Of a stretch of DNA of 64,000 nucleotides, positions 1-9,557 are shown in pieces; the stretch's first letter is position 1, and the number at the start of each line of letters is the position of its first letter. The stretch is from contig CAMXWF010000011.1 in NCBI GenBank assembly GCA_947252645.1, positions 1 to 64,000 of the forward strand, read 5' to 3'. The position numbers and the translations under genes were made by a program. This DNA comes from an uncultured Bacteroidia bacterium (lineage in GTDB: Bacteria; Bacteroidota; Bacteroidia; Bacteroidales; CAJPTX01). The notes beneath the pieces were generated by a model. It was not told where the DNA came from, did no database searches, and worked only from the letters and a program-made list of their open reading frames with translations.

Positions 1-10
1 GGTGCTATAG
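1..10 (+). CDS. Last codons of a uvrA-like gene entering from the left
   Basis: Bases 2-10 read GTG CTA TAG. They are identical to the last codons of the recognisable UvrA tail at 71-163, and the next 60-odd bases are also the same in both places. I infer that the full-length excision nuclease subunit A gene lies to the left of the window and ends here. Only three codons are visible, so the call rests entirely on the repeat copy. Confidence 0.45.
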
Positions 11-70
11 CTACCAGCCACAGCAGCTCCGCAAAGAGCTTAAATCCTAAACAAGACCCAATAATCAAAG

Positions 71-163
71 CGCGGCGGGCAAATCCTCGCCACGGGTACC
101 CCAGAGGAGCTGGTAGCCAAGAATGTAGGCTACACCGCGGAGTACCTCAAAAAGGTGCTATAG
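71..163 (+). pseudogene. Duplicated C-terminal tail of UvrA (31 codons)
   Basis: In one frame, positions 71-163 encode a 30-residue peptide that starts RGGQILATGTPEEL and ends YTAEYLKKVL before TAG. This is the well-known end of UvrA: the GG(x)IVAxGTPEE turn followed by SYTxxYLK-x-L. There is no start codon and no upstream UvrA sequence in the window; just before it the DNA is the same spacer that follows the stop at 8-10. It is therefore a non-functional tail copy made by a 153-bp tandem duplication, not a gene. UvrA is the damage-recognition ATPase of nucleotide excision repair. Confidence 0.7.
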
Positions 164-222
164 CTACCAGCCACAGCAGCTCCGCAAAGAGCTTAAATCC
201 TAAACAAGGCCCAATAATCAAA

Positions 223-251
223 GCGGGGCGAGGTCAATGACCTCGCCCCGC
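223..251. terminator. Bidirectional hairpin between uvrA and the adhesin gene
   Basis: A 14-bp perfect stem: gcggggcgaggtca at 223-236 pairs with 238-251 around a single central base (237). It sits between the converging uvrA tail and the minus-strand adhesin gene, where a shared terminator is expected. There is no long T run on either side (minus strand continues TTTGATTATT), so termination is inferred from position and stem strength. Confidence 0.6.
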
Positions 252-279
252 AATCGCTCTATCTCTAAGAGATATTGTC

Positions 280-3200
280 CTACTGCTTCACTATACGGCG
301 GACAGCTGACTCACCACTCTGGGCCACCACCTTCACCAGGTAAGTCCCCGAGGGTAAGGTCTCCACGCTTATGGGCTGCCCTTGCTGCTCTATCGACACC
401 TCCAGCACCTTCAGCCCTAGCACATTGTAGACTGCCACCGCGGCTACGCGCTCTTCGCACTGCACTGTGAAGTAGCTACTCACCGGATTGGGATAAAGAG
501 CCAGAGCGGCCAGCTCGTTCGCCTCCACTGCAGTAGGTGCAGGCTCAGGCTTAGGCTGATTGTTGCTCTTCTCCAGGGTCACCTTCTCCGTCTTGTCACC
601 GTCAAGCGTGATGGCAATGTCGGACTTGGCGGTGTAGCCCTCCTTGCTCACCTTGAGGGTGTAGTTGCCAGCAGCAAGCTCGGCAAAGGCAGCCTTACCG
701 TCAGCCTCGGTCGTCTTGGTGACGGCTGCACCACCCGCGGGCGTTAGCTCCACCGTCGCACCCTGCAGCGCGCCATCGGCATCGGAAACCGCCACTGTCA
801 GCGTGTACTTCGAAACACCAGGGGTGCTGCTCTTCTCCAGGGTCACCGGCTCGGTCTTATCGCCATCAAGCTCCACCGCGATAGCTTCCTTCGTGGTGTA
901 GCCGTTCTTGCTCACCTTGAGAGTGTAGTTGCCTTTCGGGAGCTTCTCGAAGACCACCAGGCCATCAGCATTCGTGGTCTTGCTAACCGATGCGCCACTG
1001 GCAGGGGTCAGCTCCACCGTTGCGTCTTGCAGCGCACCATCGGCATCGGAAACCGACACCGTCAGCGTGTACTTCGAAACACCAGGGGTGTTGCTCTTCT
1101 CCAGGGTCACCGGCTCGGTCTTATCGCCATCAAGCTCCACCGCGATAGCTTCCTTCGTGGTGTAGCCGTTCTTGCTCACCTTGAGAGTGTAGTTGCCTTT
1201 CGGGAGCTTCTCGAAGACCACCAGGCCATCAGCATTCGTGGTCTTGCTAACCGATGCGCCACTGGCAGGGGTCAGCTCCACCGTTGCGTCTTGCAGCGCG
1301 CCATCGGCATCGGAAACCGACACCGTCAGCGTGTACTGCGCTGGCGGCAGAGCACTGCGCTTGAGCACCACGAGCAGCTGCCCGTCCACACCGTCCGCCG
1401 TCAGCTGGCCCAAATGCGGAGTAAAGCCCTCTTTCACCACCTCGCATTCATAGGTGCCCTTCTCCAGCCGCACTACAGCTAGCCCGCGGACATCGGTAGG
1501 AATACTCTTGTTGGCAGGCGACTTTATCGTTACCGTTGCCCCCTCAATGGCCTTACCCTGCTCATCCTTCACGATGAAGGTGATGTTCGCCTCAGTCTGC
1601 GTAAATACTGGATCGTCTGTCTCCTGTCGCATGGTCACTGCCAGCTCCGCATCGGCATCGTGTACCTGTAGCACCACATACTGCGTCACAAAGTTGGCCA
1701 GCTCCAACTCCAGCTGGTAGACCCCATTGGACAAATTCTCCAGCTTGGCCACACCATGCGCATCGCTGGTTGCACTATTGACTGGGTTACTGTGCGCCAC
1801 GGAGACCTTAACCCCCTCCAGCGGCACAAGTTGCTTCGCCGCGTTGTAGTGCATCACCCGCACCACACCGCTAAACGCTGTAGCCGTCACAGGTGCATCC
1901 TTTTTCGACATGCTCACCTTATAGCTACGAGGGCCATCGGTCAGCAAGGCTGCCAGCGTGGCATCGCGGTAATCAGCGTGCGACAGCGTCAAAGTGTAGC
2001 TCCCAACCTTCAGCTCCTTCGTGAAGACTCCCGCATTGGTAACCCCAAGCTTCTCGGCCCCACAGTACACCTCCACACCGCTCAGAGCTTCACCGCTCTC
2101 ATGATCGGTCACCGTCACCGTCAGGGCAAACTGGCTCGCTGGCGTTACGGGAGCCGTCTGCTTGGTAAGCACCACATTGAGGCGTGCGTTCGCACCCGCT
2201 ATCTCCACCTCTGCGCTCACTGTGCCATACTCAGCACGGCTCACCTCCAGGCGGTAGGAGCCATTGCCTAGGTCGTCTATCTCGGCCACGCCGTCTTGGT
2301 CGGTCTGCTTCGACTTATTGGCCGCTAGCACCACCACCGAGGCCCCCTCTACAGGCTTATTCTGCTCATCGCGCACCAACACGGTGAGCTTATACGCTCC
2401 TGCCGGCAGCGGCGTACTCAGCGAGGGCAGGAAGACAACCCGCGACACAGGCCCTTGGGTCACATCCACCGGAACCACGACGCTGCGGTGGCCCTCCTTG
2501 TACACCTCCACGTTGAAGTGCGCCTCTTTGTCAAGCGTTAGGCGAGCCTCGCCGTTGTCGTCCGTTGTTTGGGGATCCTGACCCTTGTAGTCTGGCACGA
2601 CCTTGGCCCCCTTCACACGCCCCTGGGCATCGAGCACGGTCAAAGTCACCACGCCGCCCTTGGCAGGCTCGTTCGGCTGCTTCTTATCCAGCGACAGCGT
2701 CACCGTCTGATCGCCATTGAGCGTTAGCCCAAAGGTCCGTGTGTAGTAGTCTTTGGCGCCCACCGTCAAGTTGTACAGGCCCTGCGGTAGCTCTAGCACC
2801 ACCGAGCCATCATCATCGGTCGGTTGGCTCTGCCCACTCTCCTCTACCGTCACCTGCGCATTCGACAGGGGCACAGAGCCACCATAGACCCGTACGGTAA
2901 GCTTGAAGGTTGTCCCAGGCACCGCTGGGTGCGTCTTCTCCAGCTTCACCACTCGGGTCATGTCGGCAGTCACCATGAAACCATCGAAGCGCTGCTCATA
3001 GCCCTCTGCGCTCACCACGAAGTTGTACGCTTGGCCAGAAGCTACCGTCAGGCTGGCCTTCCCATCGTTGGAGGTGGTGCCCTTAGTGCCCTGACTAAGC
3101 TCGCGTACAGTAGCACCTTCAATCGGCTCGCCCGTAGCGGCATTCACCACCAAGAACTTCACCTCAACGTCCTTCGTAGGAGCAGAGCCCTCCTTCTGCA

Positions 3201-6200
3201 GTATCGCCACCAGGCTCAAGCCACTCGACAAATCCACCTGAGCATTGTACTCTAGGTAGCCCTTTTTGTAAACATTGAGATTAAACAGCTTGCCCTGCGA
3301 CTCCGAGATAGAGACCCTAGCAATGCCCTGAGCATCGCTCGTACCTGCCACGTTGCCCAGTATCACCTTCGCGCCCTCTACTGGATTATTAGAGCCATCC
3401 TCCTGCACGGTGATGACCACCTGCTGCAACGCCTTATCCCTGAAGGAGGCCTGCACTTTCATGTTCCCTGTCAGTGTGAACGTATAGCGATTATTGCTCA
3501 CTGCTACCGGCTCACCATCCACAGTCAGCTTCTCTAGCTCTTTACCAGCCGCTGGCTGCACTCTTACCGTCAGCTCAGTACCCGCCGGCAGCGAGCTACC
3601 ACTACCAACTAGGTCTTGGCCGTTATACACCTCTATCTTCCCCGCAGCTACGCTAGTAGACTCATAGGTGATGGTGAACTCCAGGGCCTCCACCTTCACA
3701 TTAATAGTCTTCGTCTGGCTACCATCAGCGGTCGTGAAGGTCACTGTGCCAGCGCCTTTCTTATTCGCCAACAGGTTAAAGTAGTTATCTGAACCGCCAG
3801 AGACTGTCAGCAGCCCCGCAGGCTCCACCGTATAGTTCACCTTTTGCAGAGCCCCCTCAGGAGTCACCTTTACCTTCACCCGTTGCGCACCACCCTCTTG
3901 GAGAACTACCGGATCAGGCAGGGGTGTGCCATCGGCAGCAAGCACCTCTAGCCCCTCGGGCGACTTCTTCACTGTCACCTCAAGCGTAGCTGTTATCTTG
4001 GGATCCACCGCCTTGAAGGTCACCGTGGCCTTCCCTTCCTTCTTGGCTTCTATGTGGAACTCGCCCATTGCGCTACCTGAGCTTACAGTAACTGCATCCG
4101 AGGAACTCTCGGCTGTAACTTCACGCTCTGAGGTATTGGCTGGCGTGTACTGGATGTACACCTTCTCCAACATACCCGGGGTCATCATCAAGGAACTCGG
4201 AGTTACAGCTATACTCTGTAGCGGCTCCGCTTTCTGCGCGCCCACCGTCACCTCACAGGTGTTTTTTGAGGATATACCTGTAATATCAGAGGCCGTGGCC
4301 TGAAGCTTCAACGCCTGGCTTGTGGCTTTCTTAGGTGTGACTCTATAGGTCACCACGGCTTCCTCTTCTTTGATGCGCTCTATCTGCAAGTATTCCTGGA
4401 TACGCTGGCCGTTCAGATCCTTCCACCCCACCTCCTTAAGCGAGGCATCGGCCGGAGTAAACGTCACGGCTATCTCTCCAGCCGCCCCGCCTACCTCAAG
4501 ATCCAACTTCTCGGGATCCATGGACAGCGATTCCACCTTTACCGGCGGATCGAATTGCGCCACGGAAATCGCGCAGACATTACTCTGCACCTTACCCGAC
4601 TTGGGCGTACAGGATGCCGTTACCTGGAGCGTGGAGTTCAGGTCTGTGGCGCGGGTAGAGCGCACCTGGAAGAAATAGCTCGTGTGGTCCCCCTCATGCT
4701 TCGTCTTGTCGGGAAGCGGTGTGATCTCCACGCACGCCACACCGTGCTGATAGATACCCTCCCACACCAAGTTCTCCAATACAGACCCCTCGGGCTCAGC
4801 CCTCAGCTCTAGCTCCGCAGTGCGGTTATCCGTCAGATTGAGATTTATGGTAGTGGGGTTTAGCGCCATAGTTCTAACCGAAAGGCCCTTGATGGTTACC
4901 GTGTAGGTATGCTGCACACCGTTAGACGACACCAGCGCGGAGGCCACCCCAACTCGCAGTGGCTTGATCAAAAACTCCGCCACGCCCTCCTTGAACTCTC
5001 CTACCGGCTCCACCGATATAACGGGCTGTATCAGAGCTCCCTGATTGCCTAGGTTCGACCAAGTAAAACTCGGCTTATAGGCATCCTTAGGCTCATAGTT
5101 CACCTTCACCTTCTGGCCCGACGACCCCAGCGGGAGATCGTTGAGCTGGGGTGGGTCAAAGCTAAAGCTCGTCACATGGCGGGTCACTGTGGTCACCTTG
5201 AGCTCGGCCTTCTGATGAGTGGCCCCCTGGTGCGTAAAGGTGATAGTCTGCTCACCATCGCCAACCCCAATCTTCAGGTTGTAGGTGAGGTAGAGGGCAT
5301 CGGGCTTCCGCTCCACGCTGATAGGCTTAGGCGTAGTCAGCCCCGCAGCGAGCAGAGGCCCTGCGTAGCTGACTACGACCTCCTGCGTGGACACAGTGGC
5401 CGGGGTCACCTTCACCACCACAGGCACCAGCCTCCCCTCATAGAGGGCGCGACTAAGCTTCAGGGGATTCTCCGTCACTACCGCCACGCTCGTTGCATCG
5501 ATTACATCGATATGCACTTTCAGCGTGCTGGTCACGTTCTTGCCCCCCTTGGCGGTCACCTTCAGGGTCACGTCGCCCGCCTGGGCATTCGGCTTAGCAC
5601 GCAGCATGTACTCAGTATCGCTTATACGCTCCACGGCAACCCCTGTGCCTTCCCAGTGGAGTTCCTTATTCAAAGCTTCTGGTGGGTCAAAGGTCACCGT
5701 CACCTTTTGCGCCTCACCGCCCACTGTCAGATTAATCGGCTCGGGCTCAAGCTTAATACCCCTCACGGGCACATCCTCCACGCCCGCAATGGGCAACTCA
5801 GCCTTCATTGTAGAATCATCCTCCGCCGTGAAGATCACCTTCAGCGCGTCTCCTAGTGGCGTTGCCTTCTTGGCCTTGAGCTGGTACTTCCCCGCCACAC
5901 CGTAGGGCTGACCATCCAAGGGCACCAGCTCCACGTACTGGCTCCCGTCCTCAATCGTTGGCACAGAGCCACCCCGCACACACTGCACTTTGATGTGTAC
6001 CTTCCTATTGCTCGCCTTGTAGTCGGCACTGCCCTTCACCGTGACGGTAAGCTCGGTGGTCGTACCCAGCTTCAGCTTGTCGGTAATGCTTGTCGGGCTC
6101 AGCTCCACTGCAGTCGGTAGGGTGTAGAGCAGCATGACCTTCATCTCGCTCTTCACGGCCGGATTCTGAGCCGACTCCACACGCAGCAACCCCGTCTTCT

Positions 6201-8265
6201 GCTTGGTATTATTCTTGTTCACTTGGCTCTGGTCCACCCGCACAATCAGGGGGTTGGTCACCTGCTGCGGTACATCCAGCCACACTTTATCACCGTTTGA
6301 CCTCTGCAAACCCACTACGAGGTCTTCAAAGCTGAATTTGACCTTATCGTTGTAGGGGTTCTTAGGCTCCATGCCCAACGCTACAACTTTCGTAAGTATA
6401 TTCGGCTTCTGCCTATCGGCCAGCACGAGCAGGGTGTCAGGCTTGGTGGGCTTCTCTATCTCCACACCTTCCTTGTATTTTTTCACCCAGAAAAGCTCTT
6501 GGATATTGCTCGGGATTACCTTCACCTTGAAGGTACGCACTATTGTACCCTGCTTTATTTTCAGATCTACGGGGTCCGCGCTGGGCGTTAGCCCCTTGAG
6601 GGTATACTTCCCCTGTTGACCATAGCTCGCGCCGGGAGTAGGCCGTAGCTGAGCATTGGCACTTGTGGGAATAGAACCTACAGGAAGCCAACCTAGTAGC
6701 AGATCAAGTTTTGGGAACTCAAACTTCAACTCCCCTGCACACTTGGTCACATCGCCCTTATCATAGGGCAACAGGCGAATATCCAAGGGCAATTCTCTGC
6801 CCTCTTGCACCTCTATCACGTCCCCATCGTTGCTCAGCGTCTTGTTTGCTCCAGCCGGGTCCACCGTAACCATTATGCCGGTAACTGGCACATAGTGGAT
6901 CGCTACAGGGATCTCCACCGTCTTCTTGCCGGCCGTGGCGTACAATAGAGCTTTACTCCCCTTGAAGCCTGGCTTCAGGCTCACGTTGTAATGCCCCTCA
7001 GCACCGCTTACCGTGCTTACCGTAATGGCATTCTTGAAGGCATCGCCTACCGTCACCTTCAGGGTTTTATCGCTGGCATTCGCTGGCTCCACCGTCAGGT
7101 CAAAATCCACGCTTGGCCGGGTGCCCACGTAGAGCTCGAGCTTTTGAGGATTCACCTTGATATTCCCAACCTCTTGGGTCGAAACCGAATAGGTCACTCC
7201 CTGCAGCAGATTCTTATCCATCCCAGCTTCCAGCGCCACATTGGCCACATCCTTCACGGCCGTCACCTGGTAGGTCACAAGCCACGCACCCTCTTTCAGC
7301 TCCTGGTGTAAAAGCTGGGGTGTACTCAACCCCTCGTGCTTAAGGAACTTAATCTTGCTGCTGGGGTCCGCCAGCCACGTGGGGGTGACTTTGAGGCAAA
7401 AACGGTAGCCACTTCCCCGGTTCAGTTCCCCTTCCGCTGGCCAGATCCCCTCGCCCTCCAGCTTCACCCACTCTAGGCCCTTCAGCTGGGCATTCTCTAC
7501 CCTGGCGTTTATCGCCGGGTCGCTCTTCACATCCCATGGCTTTGATGAGCCCCGCGCCTGAAACTGTATTACACCATTGTTTACATCTACTAACGGTGCC
7601 TTAAGCTTGTATTGCCCTTGACCCAGATTCTCTAGAATAAACGGTGATGGTTTTTTCAACTGAATCTCCTTATCGGTGGCATCGGGCGGCGTAAAGGTCA
7701 CCTGAACCGGGCAAGCTCCCCCATGGTCGAAATAAATCACTTTCTCTCGGTTATCGCTTCCCGTCTTCAGCTCCACCTTGATGGCTTCCACCTTCTTATC
7801 CCGCACCTTCACGTCGAACTTCTGGCTCGCTTGGGTGCCGTCATCAATGCGAATGAGGGAAAGACCCTTGCTGATCGTGAAGGTCACAATGCCGGAACCC
7901 TCTACGGGAAAATCTCCATCGCGTCGCGACTTCACCACGAACTCAAATTCCGTAGCAGACCCCGCCTTCAACCCGTTGGGTTGAGTCCCAGCTGCCCTCG
8001 TTATCTCCACCAATGGCTGCGGCACTAGCCTTCCTGGGACTTTTACCCCAGGAATGATAAAATGAATCTGGGCCACCTCCGCGGCTTCTTGGGGGTAAAC
8101 GTTGATGGTGAGCTTACGCGTGGAATTCTCACCTAGCGACTCCAGAGGCTTACTCGTATCGTAGGCCACCTCCACCTTATTGACCGTTTGGCCATGGCTG
8201 GGCGCGCTGCCTACCAACAGCAATATCAACAGCGCCAACCATCTACAGTGCTGCATCTTTCTCAT
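280..8265 (-). CDS. Giant type IX-secreted repeat adhesin (2661 aa)
   Basis: A very large cell-surface or secreted protein. Residues 1-25 are a signal peptide (hydrophobic LALLILLLVG core, cut after SHG). Residues about 26-1520 are a chain of Ig-like beta domains of about 80-100 residues, recognisable by recurring strands such as VEPANASDKTLKVT, FTPADASLKEV and YTPANTSEREV. Around 1530-1610 is an InlB-B-repeat-like module (AGTELTVRVQPAAGKELEKL). About 1613-2580 holds eleven carboxypeptidase-regulatory/Cna-B-like repeats (EGAxV..T.xxGxAxL..G.Y.L.V...GY), the ninth and tenth nearly identical. The last ~74 residues are a type A T9SS sorting domain (LYPNPVSSYFTVQ ... GTYLVKV ... RRIVKQ). The start has an AGGAGA site 8 bp upstream. 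No enzyme domain is seen; adhesion is inferred from architecture. Its binding partner is unknown. Confidence 0.85.
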   Translation of the reverse strand: MRKMQHCRWLALLILLLVGSAPSHGQTVNKVEVAYDTSKPLESLGENSTRKLTINVYPQEAAEVAQIHFIIPGVKVPGRLVPQPLVEITRAAGTQPNGLKAGSATEFEFVVKSRRDGDFPVEGSGIVTFTISKGLSLIRIDDGTQASQKFDVKVRDKKVEAIKVELKTGSDNREKVIYFDHGGACPVQVTFTPPDATDKEIQLKKPSPFILENLGQGQYKLKAPLVDVNNGVIQFQARGSSKPWDVKSDPAINARVENAQLKGLEWVKLEGEGIWPAEGELNRGSGYRFCLKVTPTWLADPSSKIKFLKHEGLSTPQLLHQELKEGAWLVTYQVTAVKDVANVALEAGMDKNLLQGVTYSVSTQEVGNIKVNPQKLELYVGTRPSVDFDLTVEPANASDKTLKVTVGDAFKNAITVSTVSGAEGHYNVSLKPGFKGSKALLYATAGKKTVEIPVAIHYVPVTGIMVTVDPAGANKTLSNDGDVIEVQEGRELPLDIRLLPYDKGDVTKCAGELKFEFPKLDLLLGWLPVGSIPTSANAQLRPTPGASYGQQGKYTLKGLTPSADPVDLKIKQGTIVRTFKVKVIPSNIQELFWVKKYKEGVEIEKPTKPDTLLVLADRQKPNILTKVVALGMEPKNPYNDKVKFSFEDLVVGLQRSNGDKVWLDVPQQVTNPLIVRVDQSQVNKNNTKQKTGLLRVESAQNPAVKSEMKVMLLYTLPTAVELSPTSITDKLKLGTTTELTVTVKGSADYKASNRKVHIKVQCVRGGSVPTIEDGSQYVELVPLDGQPYGVAGKYQLKAKKATPLGDALKVIFTAEDDSTMKAELPIAGVEDVPVRGIKLEPEPINLTVGGEAQKVTVTFDPPEALNKELHWEGTGVAVERISDTEYMLRAKPNAQAGDVTLKVTAKGGKNVTSTLKVHIDVIDATSVAVVTENPLKLSRALYEGRLVPVVVKVTPATVSTQEVVVSYAGPLLAAGLTTPKPISVERKPDALYLTYNLKIGVGDGEQTITFTHQGATHQKAELKVTTVTRHVTSFSFDPPQLNDLPLGSSGQKVKVNYEPKDAYKPSFTWSNLGNQGALIQPVISVEPVGEFKEGVAEFLIKPLRVGVASALVSSNGVQHTYTVTIKGLSVRTMALNPTTINLNLTDNRTAELELRAEPEGSVLENLVWEGIYQHGVACVEITPLPDKTKHEGDHTSYFFQVRSTRATDLNSTLQVTASCTPKSGKVQSNVCAISVAQFDPPVKVESLSMDPEKLDLEVGGAAGEIAVTFTPADASLKEVGWKDLNGQRIQEYLQIERIKEEEAVVTYRVTPKKATSQALKLQATASDITGISSKNTCEVTVGAQKAEPLQSIAVTPSSLMMTPGMLEKVYIQYTPANTSEREVTAESSSDAVTVSSGSAMGEFHIEAKKEGKATVTFKAVDPKITATLEVTVKKSPEGLEVLAADGTPLPDPVVLQEGGAQRVKVKVTPEGALQKVNYTVEPAGLLTVSGGSDNYFNLLANKKGAGTVTFTTADGSQTKTINVKVEALEFTITYESTSVAAGKIEVYNGQDLVGSGSSLPAGTELTVRVQPAAGKELEKLTVDGEPVAVSNNRYTFTLTGNMKVQASFRDKALQQVVITVQEDGSNNPVEGAKVILGNVAGTSDAQGIARVSISESQGKLFNLNVYKKGYLEYNAQVDLSSGLSLVAILQKEGSAPTKDVEVKFLVVNAATGEPIEGATVRELSQGTKGTTSNDGKASLTVASGQAYNFVVSAEGYEQRFDGFMVTADMTRVVKLEKTHPAVPGTTFKLTVRVYGGSVPLSNAQVTVEESGQSQPTDDDGSVVLELPQGLYNLTVGAKDYYTRTFGLTLNGDQTVTLSLDKKQPNEPAKGGVVTLTVLDAQGRVKGAKVVPDYKGQDPQTTDDNGEARLTLDKEAHFNVEVYKEGHRSVVVPVDVTQGPVSRVVFLPSLSTPLPAGAYKLTVLVRDEQNKPVEGASVVVLAANKSKQTDQDGVAEIDDLGNGSYRLEVSRAEYGTVSAEVEIAGANARLNVVLTKQTAPVTPASQFALTVTVTDHESGEALSGVEVYCGAEKLGVTNAGVFTKELKVGSYTLTLSHADYRDATLAALLTDGPRSYKVSMSKKDAPVTATAFSGVVRVMHYNAAKQLVPLEGVKVSVAHSNPVNSATSDAHGVAKLENLSNGVYQLELELANFVTQYVVLQVHDADAELAVTMRQETDDPVFTQTEANITFIVKDEQGKAIEGATVTIKSPANKSIPTDVRGLAVVRLEKGTYECEVVKEGFTPHLGQLTADGVDGQLLVVLKRSALPPAQYTLTVSVSDADGALQDATVELTPASGASVSKTTNADGLVVFEKLPKGNYTLKVSKNGYTTKEAIAVELDGDKTEPVTLEKSNTPGVSKYTLTVSVSDADGALQDATVELTPASGASVSKTTNADGLVVFEKLPKGNYTLKVSKNGYTTKEAIAVELDGDKTEPVTLEKSSTPGVSKYTLTVAVSDADGALQGATVELTPAGGAAVTKTTEADGKAAFAELAAGNYTLKVSKEGYTAKSDIAITLDGDKTEKVTLEKSNNQPKPEPAPTAVEANELAALALYPNPVSSYFTVQCEERVAAVAVYNVLGLKVLEVSIEQQGQPISVETLPSGTYLVKVVAQSGESAVRRIVKQ
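806..1333 (-). repeat. Two almost identical 264-bp tandem repeats in the adhesin
   Basis: Units 806-1069 and 1070-1333 differ at only a couple of bases (for example gtgctgctc/gtgttgctc near the left end). Each encodes one 88-residue Cna-B-like module beginning KYTLTVSVSDADGALQ or AQYTLTVSVSD. The neighbouring module at about 542-805 is the same family but clearly diverged, so the duplication of the middle unit is recent or kept uniform by recombination. Confidence 0.9.
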
Positions 8266-8537
8266 ACCCTATTCTCCTATGTTTAGTCTCTTCTTCTAAC
8301 GGCGAGGCCAATACCAAGCCTACCCATAGCATATACGCAACTAAAAGTGAAAATGTTTCCTGGGGGTAAAAAAAAAAGCAATGGGGCGCAGTGCCTTCGA
8401 CTCAAAACCCGCTACCAGCCTACCCACAGCGCAAGGGCCACATTCCGCCTCGCCTGGCCAAAGAGTAAAGAATTCACAGCGCTGCAATGCGCGCGCAACA
8501 CCAAACGCCGCCCCGCCGTGCAGCCTCCACGCGCGCC
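8266..8537. other. Adhesin upstream region with A10 tract
   Basis: This 272-bp gap separates the lipid kinase gene from the adhesin start. It contains a run of ten A (8368-8377; T10 when read in the adhesin direction) about 105 bp upstream of the adhesin ATG. TAGGCTTG, one base off the -7 consensus, also lies in the gap. No other gene or clear hairpin is seen. Confidence 0.4.
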
Positions 8538-9443
8538 TCACACCCTGCCCTCCCGTTCCTTGGGCACGAGCACCCGCAAATCGCCTGGGACCACCTTAAC
8601 CTCAAACTGCGCCGGGAAGAGCCGCGACTCCCCATCGCAGTGGCCGCGGACTGGCCCGTCCGTCTGCACCTCCAGATGCCTAAAACGGATGCACTCCACG
8701 TAGCGGCTACGGGCTATCTGCCCGTTGAAAAGCATGATGGCCAAATAGGATATGTCGACCTTGGGAAACGGGTGGACTATCACCAGGTCCAAATAGCCAT
8801 CCGTCACGCTGGCACCCGGGGCAATCGTGGCGTTGTTGCCGAACTGCGAGCCATTGCAAAACGTCAGCATGAGCGCACGGACCGTGCGGCTGACCCCGTC
8901 AACACAGATCGTATAGGTGCGAGGGCGGTAAGTGAAGTAGACCTGCGCTACGGCCTGCACATAGCTGACAGGCCCCCTGGCCGGGAGCTTGTCGTACTGC
9001 CAACCCACATCGCCATCGAGGCCTACACCCGCCACTCCCGCAAACAGATGCTCCGCGATACGCCCGGTGTCCATTTGAAGGGGTACGGCACTCTGCAGCC
9101 TCGACAGGGCATCCAGCGGCCGGAGCGGCAGCCCAAGATGGCGCGCCAGCCCGTTACCCGAGCCCATGGCCACGATGCCCAAGGGGATAGCGCGCCCTAC
9201 CAAGGCTCGGGCGCACTCGTTGAGCGTCCCATCGCCCCCCACGGAAAGCACCACATCGTACTCTTTGAGGACCCGGCGACTCAAGATCTCCGCCACGTGC
9301 CCTGCGTGTCGCGTTAAGCGCACCGTCAGATTATAGCCCTGGGTCCGCTGATGCGCACGCAGGTAGCGCAGCAGCACCCCCAGCAACCGATGGCGGAACA
9401 CGCTCCCAGAAATGGGGTTCACAACCACCATGACCTCCCGCAC
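8538..9443 (-). CDS. YegS/DAGK-family lipid kinase
   Basis: A 301-residue protein of the diacylglycerol/sphingolipid kinase catalytic family, cytosolic and membrane-peripheral, phosphorylating a lipid hydroxyl with ATP. Seen: the N-terminal NPISG motif (residues about 9-13), the nucleotide-binding GGDGTLNE motif (about 68-75), GSGNGLARHLG (about 95-105), and the C-terminal beta-sandwich with DGYLDLV. The start is GTG with AGGGGAGGG about 9 bp upstream; an ATG four codons in is the alternative. It lies 114 bp downstream of the sigma-54 regulator gene on the same strand. The lipid substrate cannot be read from the sequence. Confidence 0.88.
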   Translation of the reverse strand: MREVMVVVNPISGSVFRHRLLGVLLRYLRAHQRTQGYNLTVRLTRHAGHVAEILSRRVLKEYDVVLSVGGDGTLNECARALVGRAIPLGIVAMGSGNGLARHLGLPLRPLDALSRLQSAVPLQMDTGRIAEHLFAGVAGVGLDGDVGWQYDKLPARGPVSYVQAVAQVYFTYRPRTYTICVDGVSRTVRALMLTFCNGSQFGNNATIAPGASVTDGYLDLVIVHPFPKVDISYLAIMLFNGQIARSRYVECIRFRHLEVQTDGPVRGHCDGESRLFPAQFEVKVVPGDLRVLVPKEREGRV

Positions 9444-9557
9444 GCCCTAAGCCCTCCCCTTCATTGCTATTAGATTCTTTGATCACCGCTCCGCCCGACA
9501 TCCAGTCCCCCAGGGGCCTGCGCGCCCGTAGCGCGCCACGTCGAGGCCCCGACTATC

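Larger units (their letters stand above)
1..225. repeat. Tandem duplication, period 153 bp
   Basis: Bases 1-72 and 154-225 are the same apart from one difference (acaagaccca versus acaaggccca). The repeated unit holds the uvrA stop region plus about 62 bp of spacer. The copies diverge where the first joins uvrA coding DNA (cgcggcggg) and the second joins the hairpin arm (cggggcgagg), so the junction lies in short GC-rich microhomology. Confidence 0.85.

Noticed and set aside
1027..1482. Plus-strand frames of 80-150 codons across 665-7311, opposite the adhesin gene
   Set aside because: They are mirror frames of the GC-rich repetitive adhesin: they repeat with its 264-bp period and have no ribosome-binding site, signal peptide or family motif.
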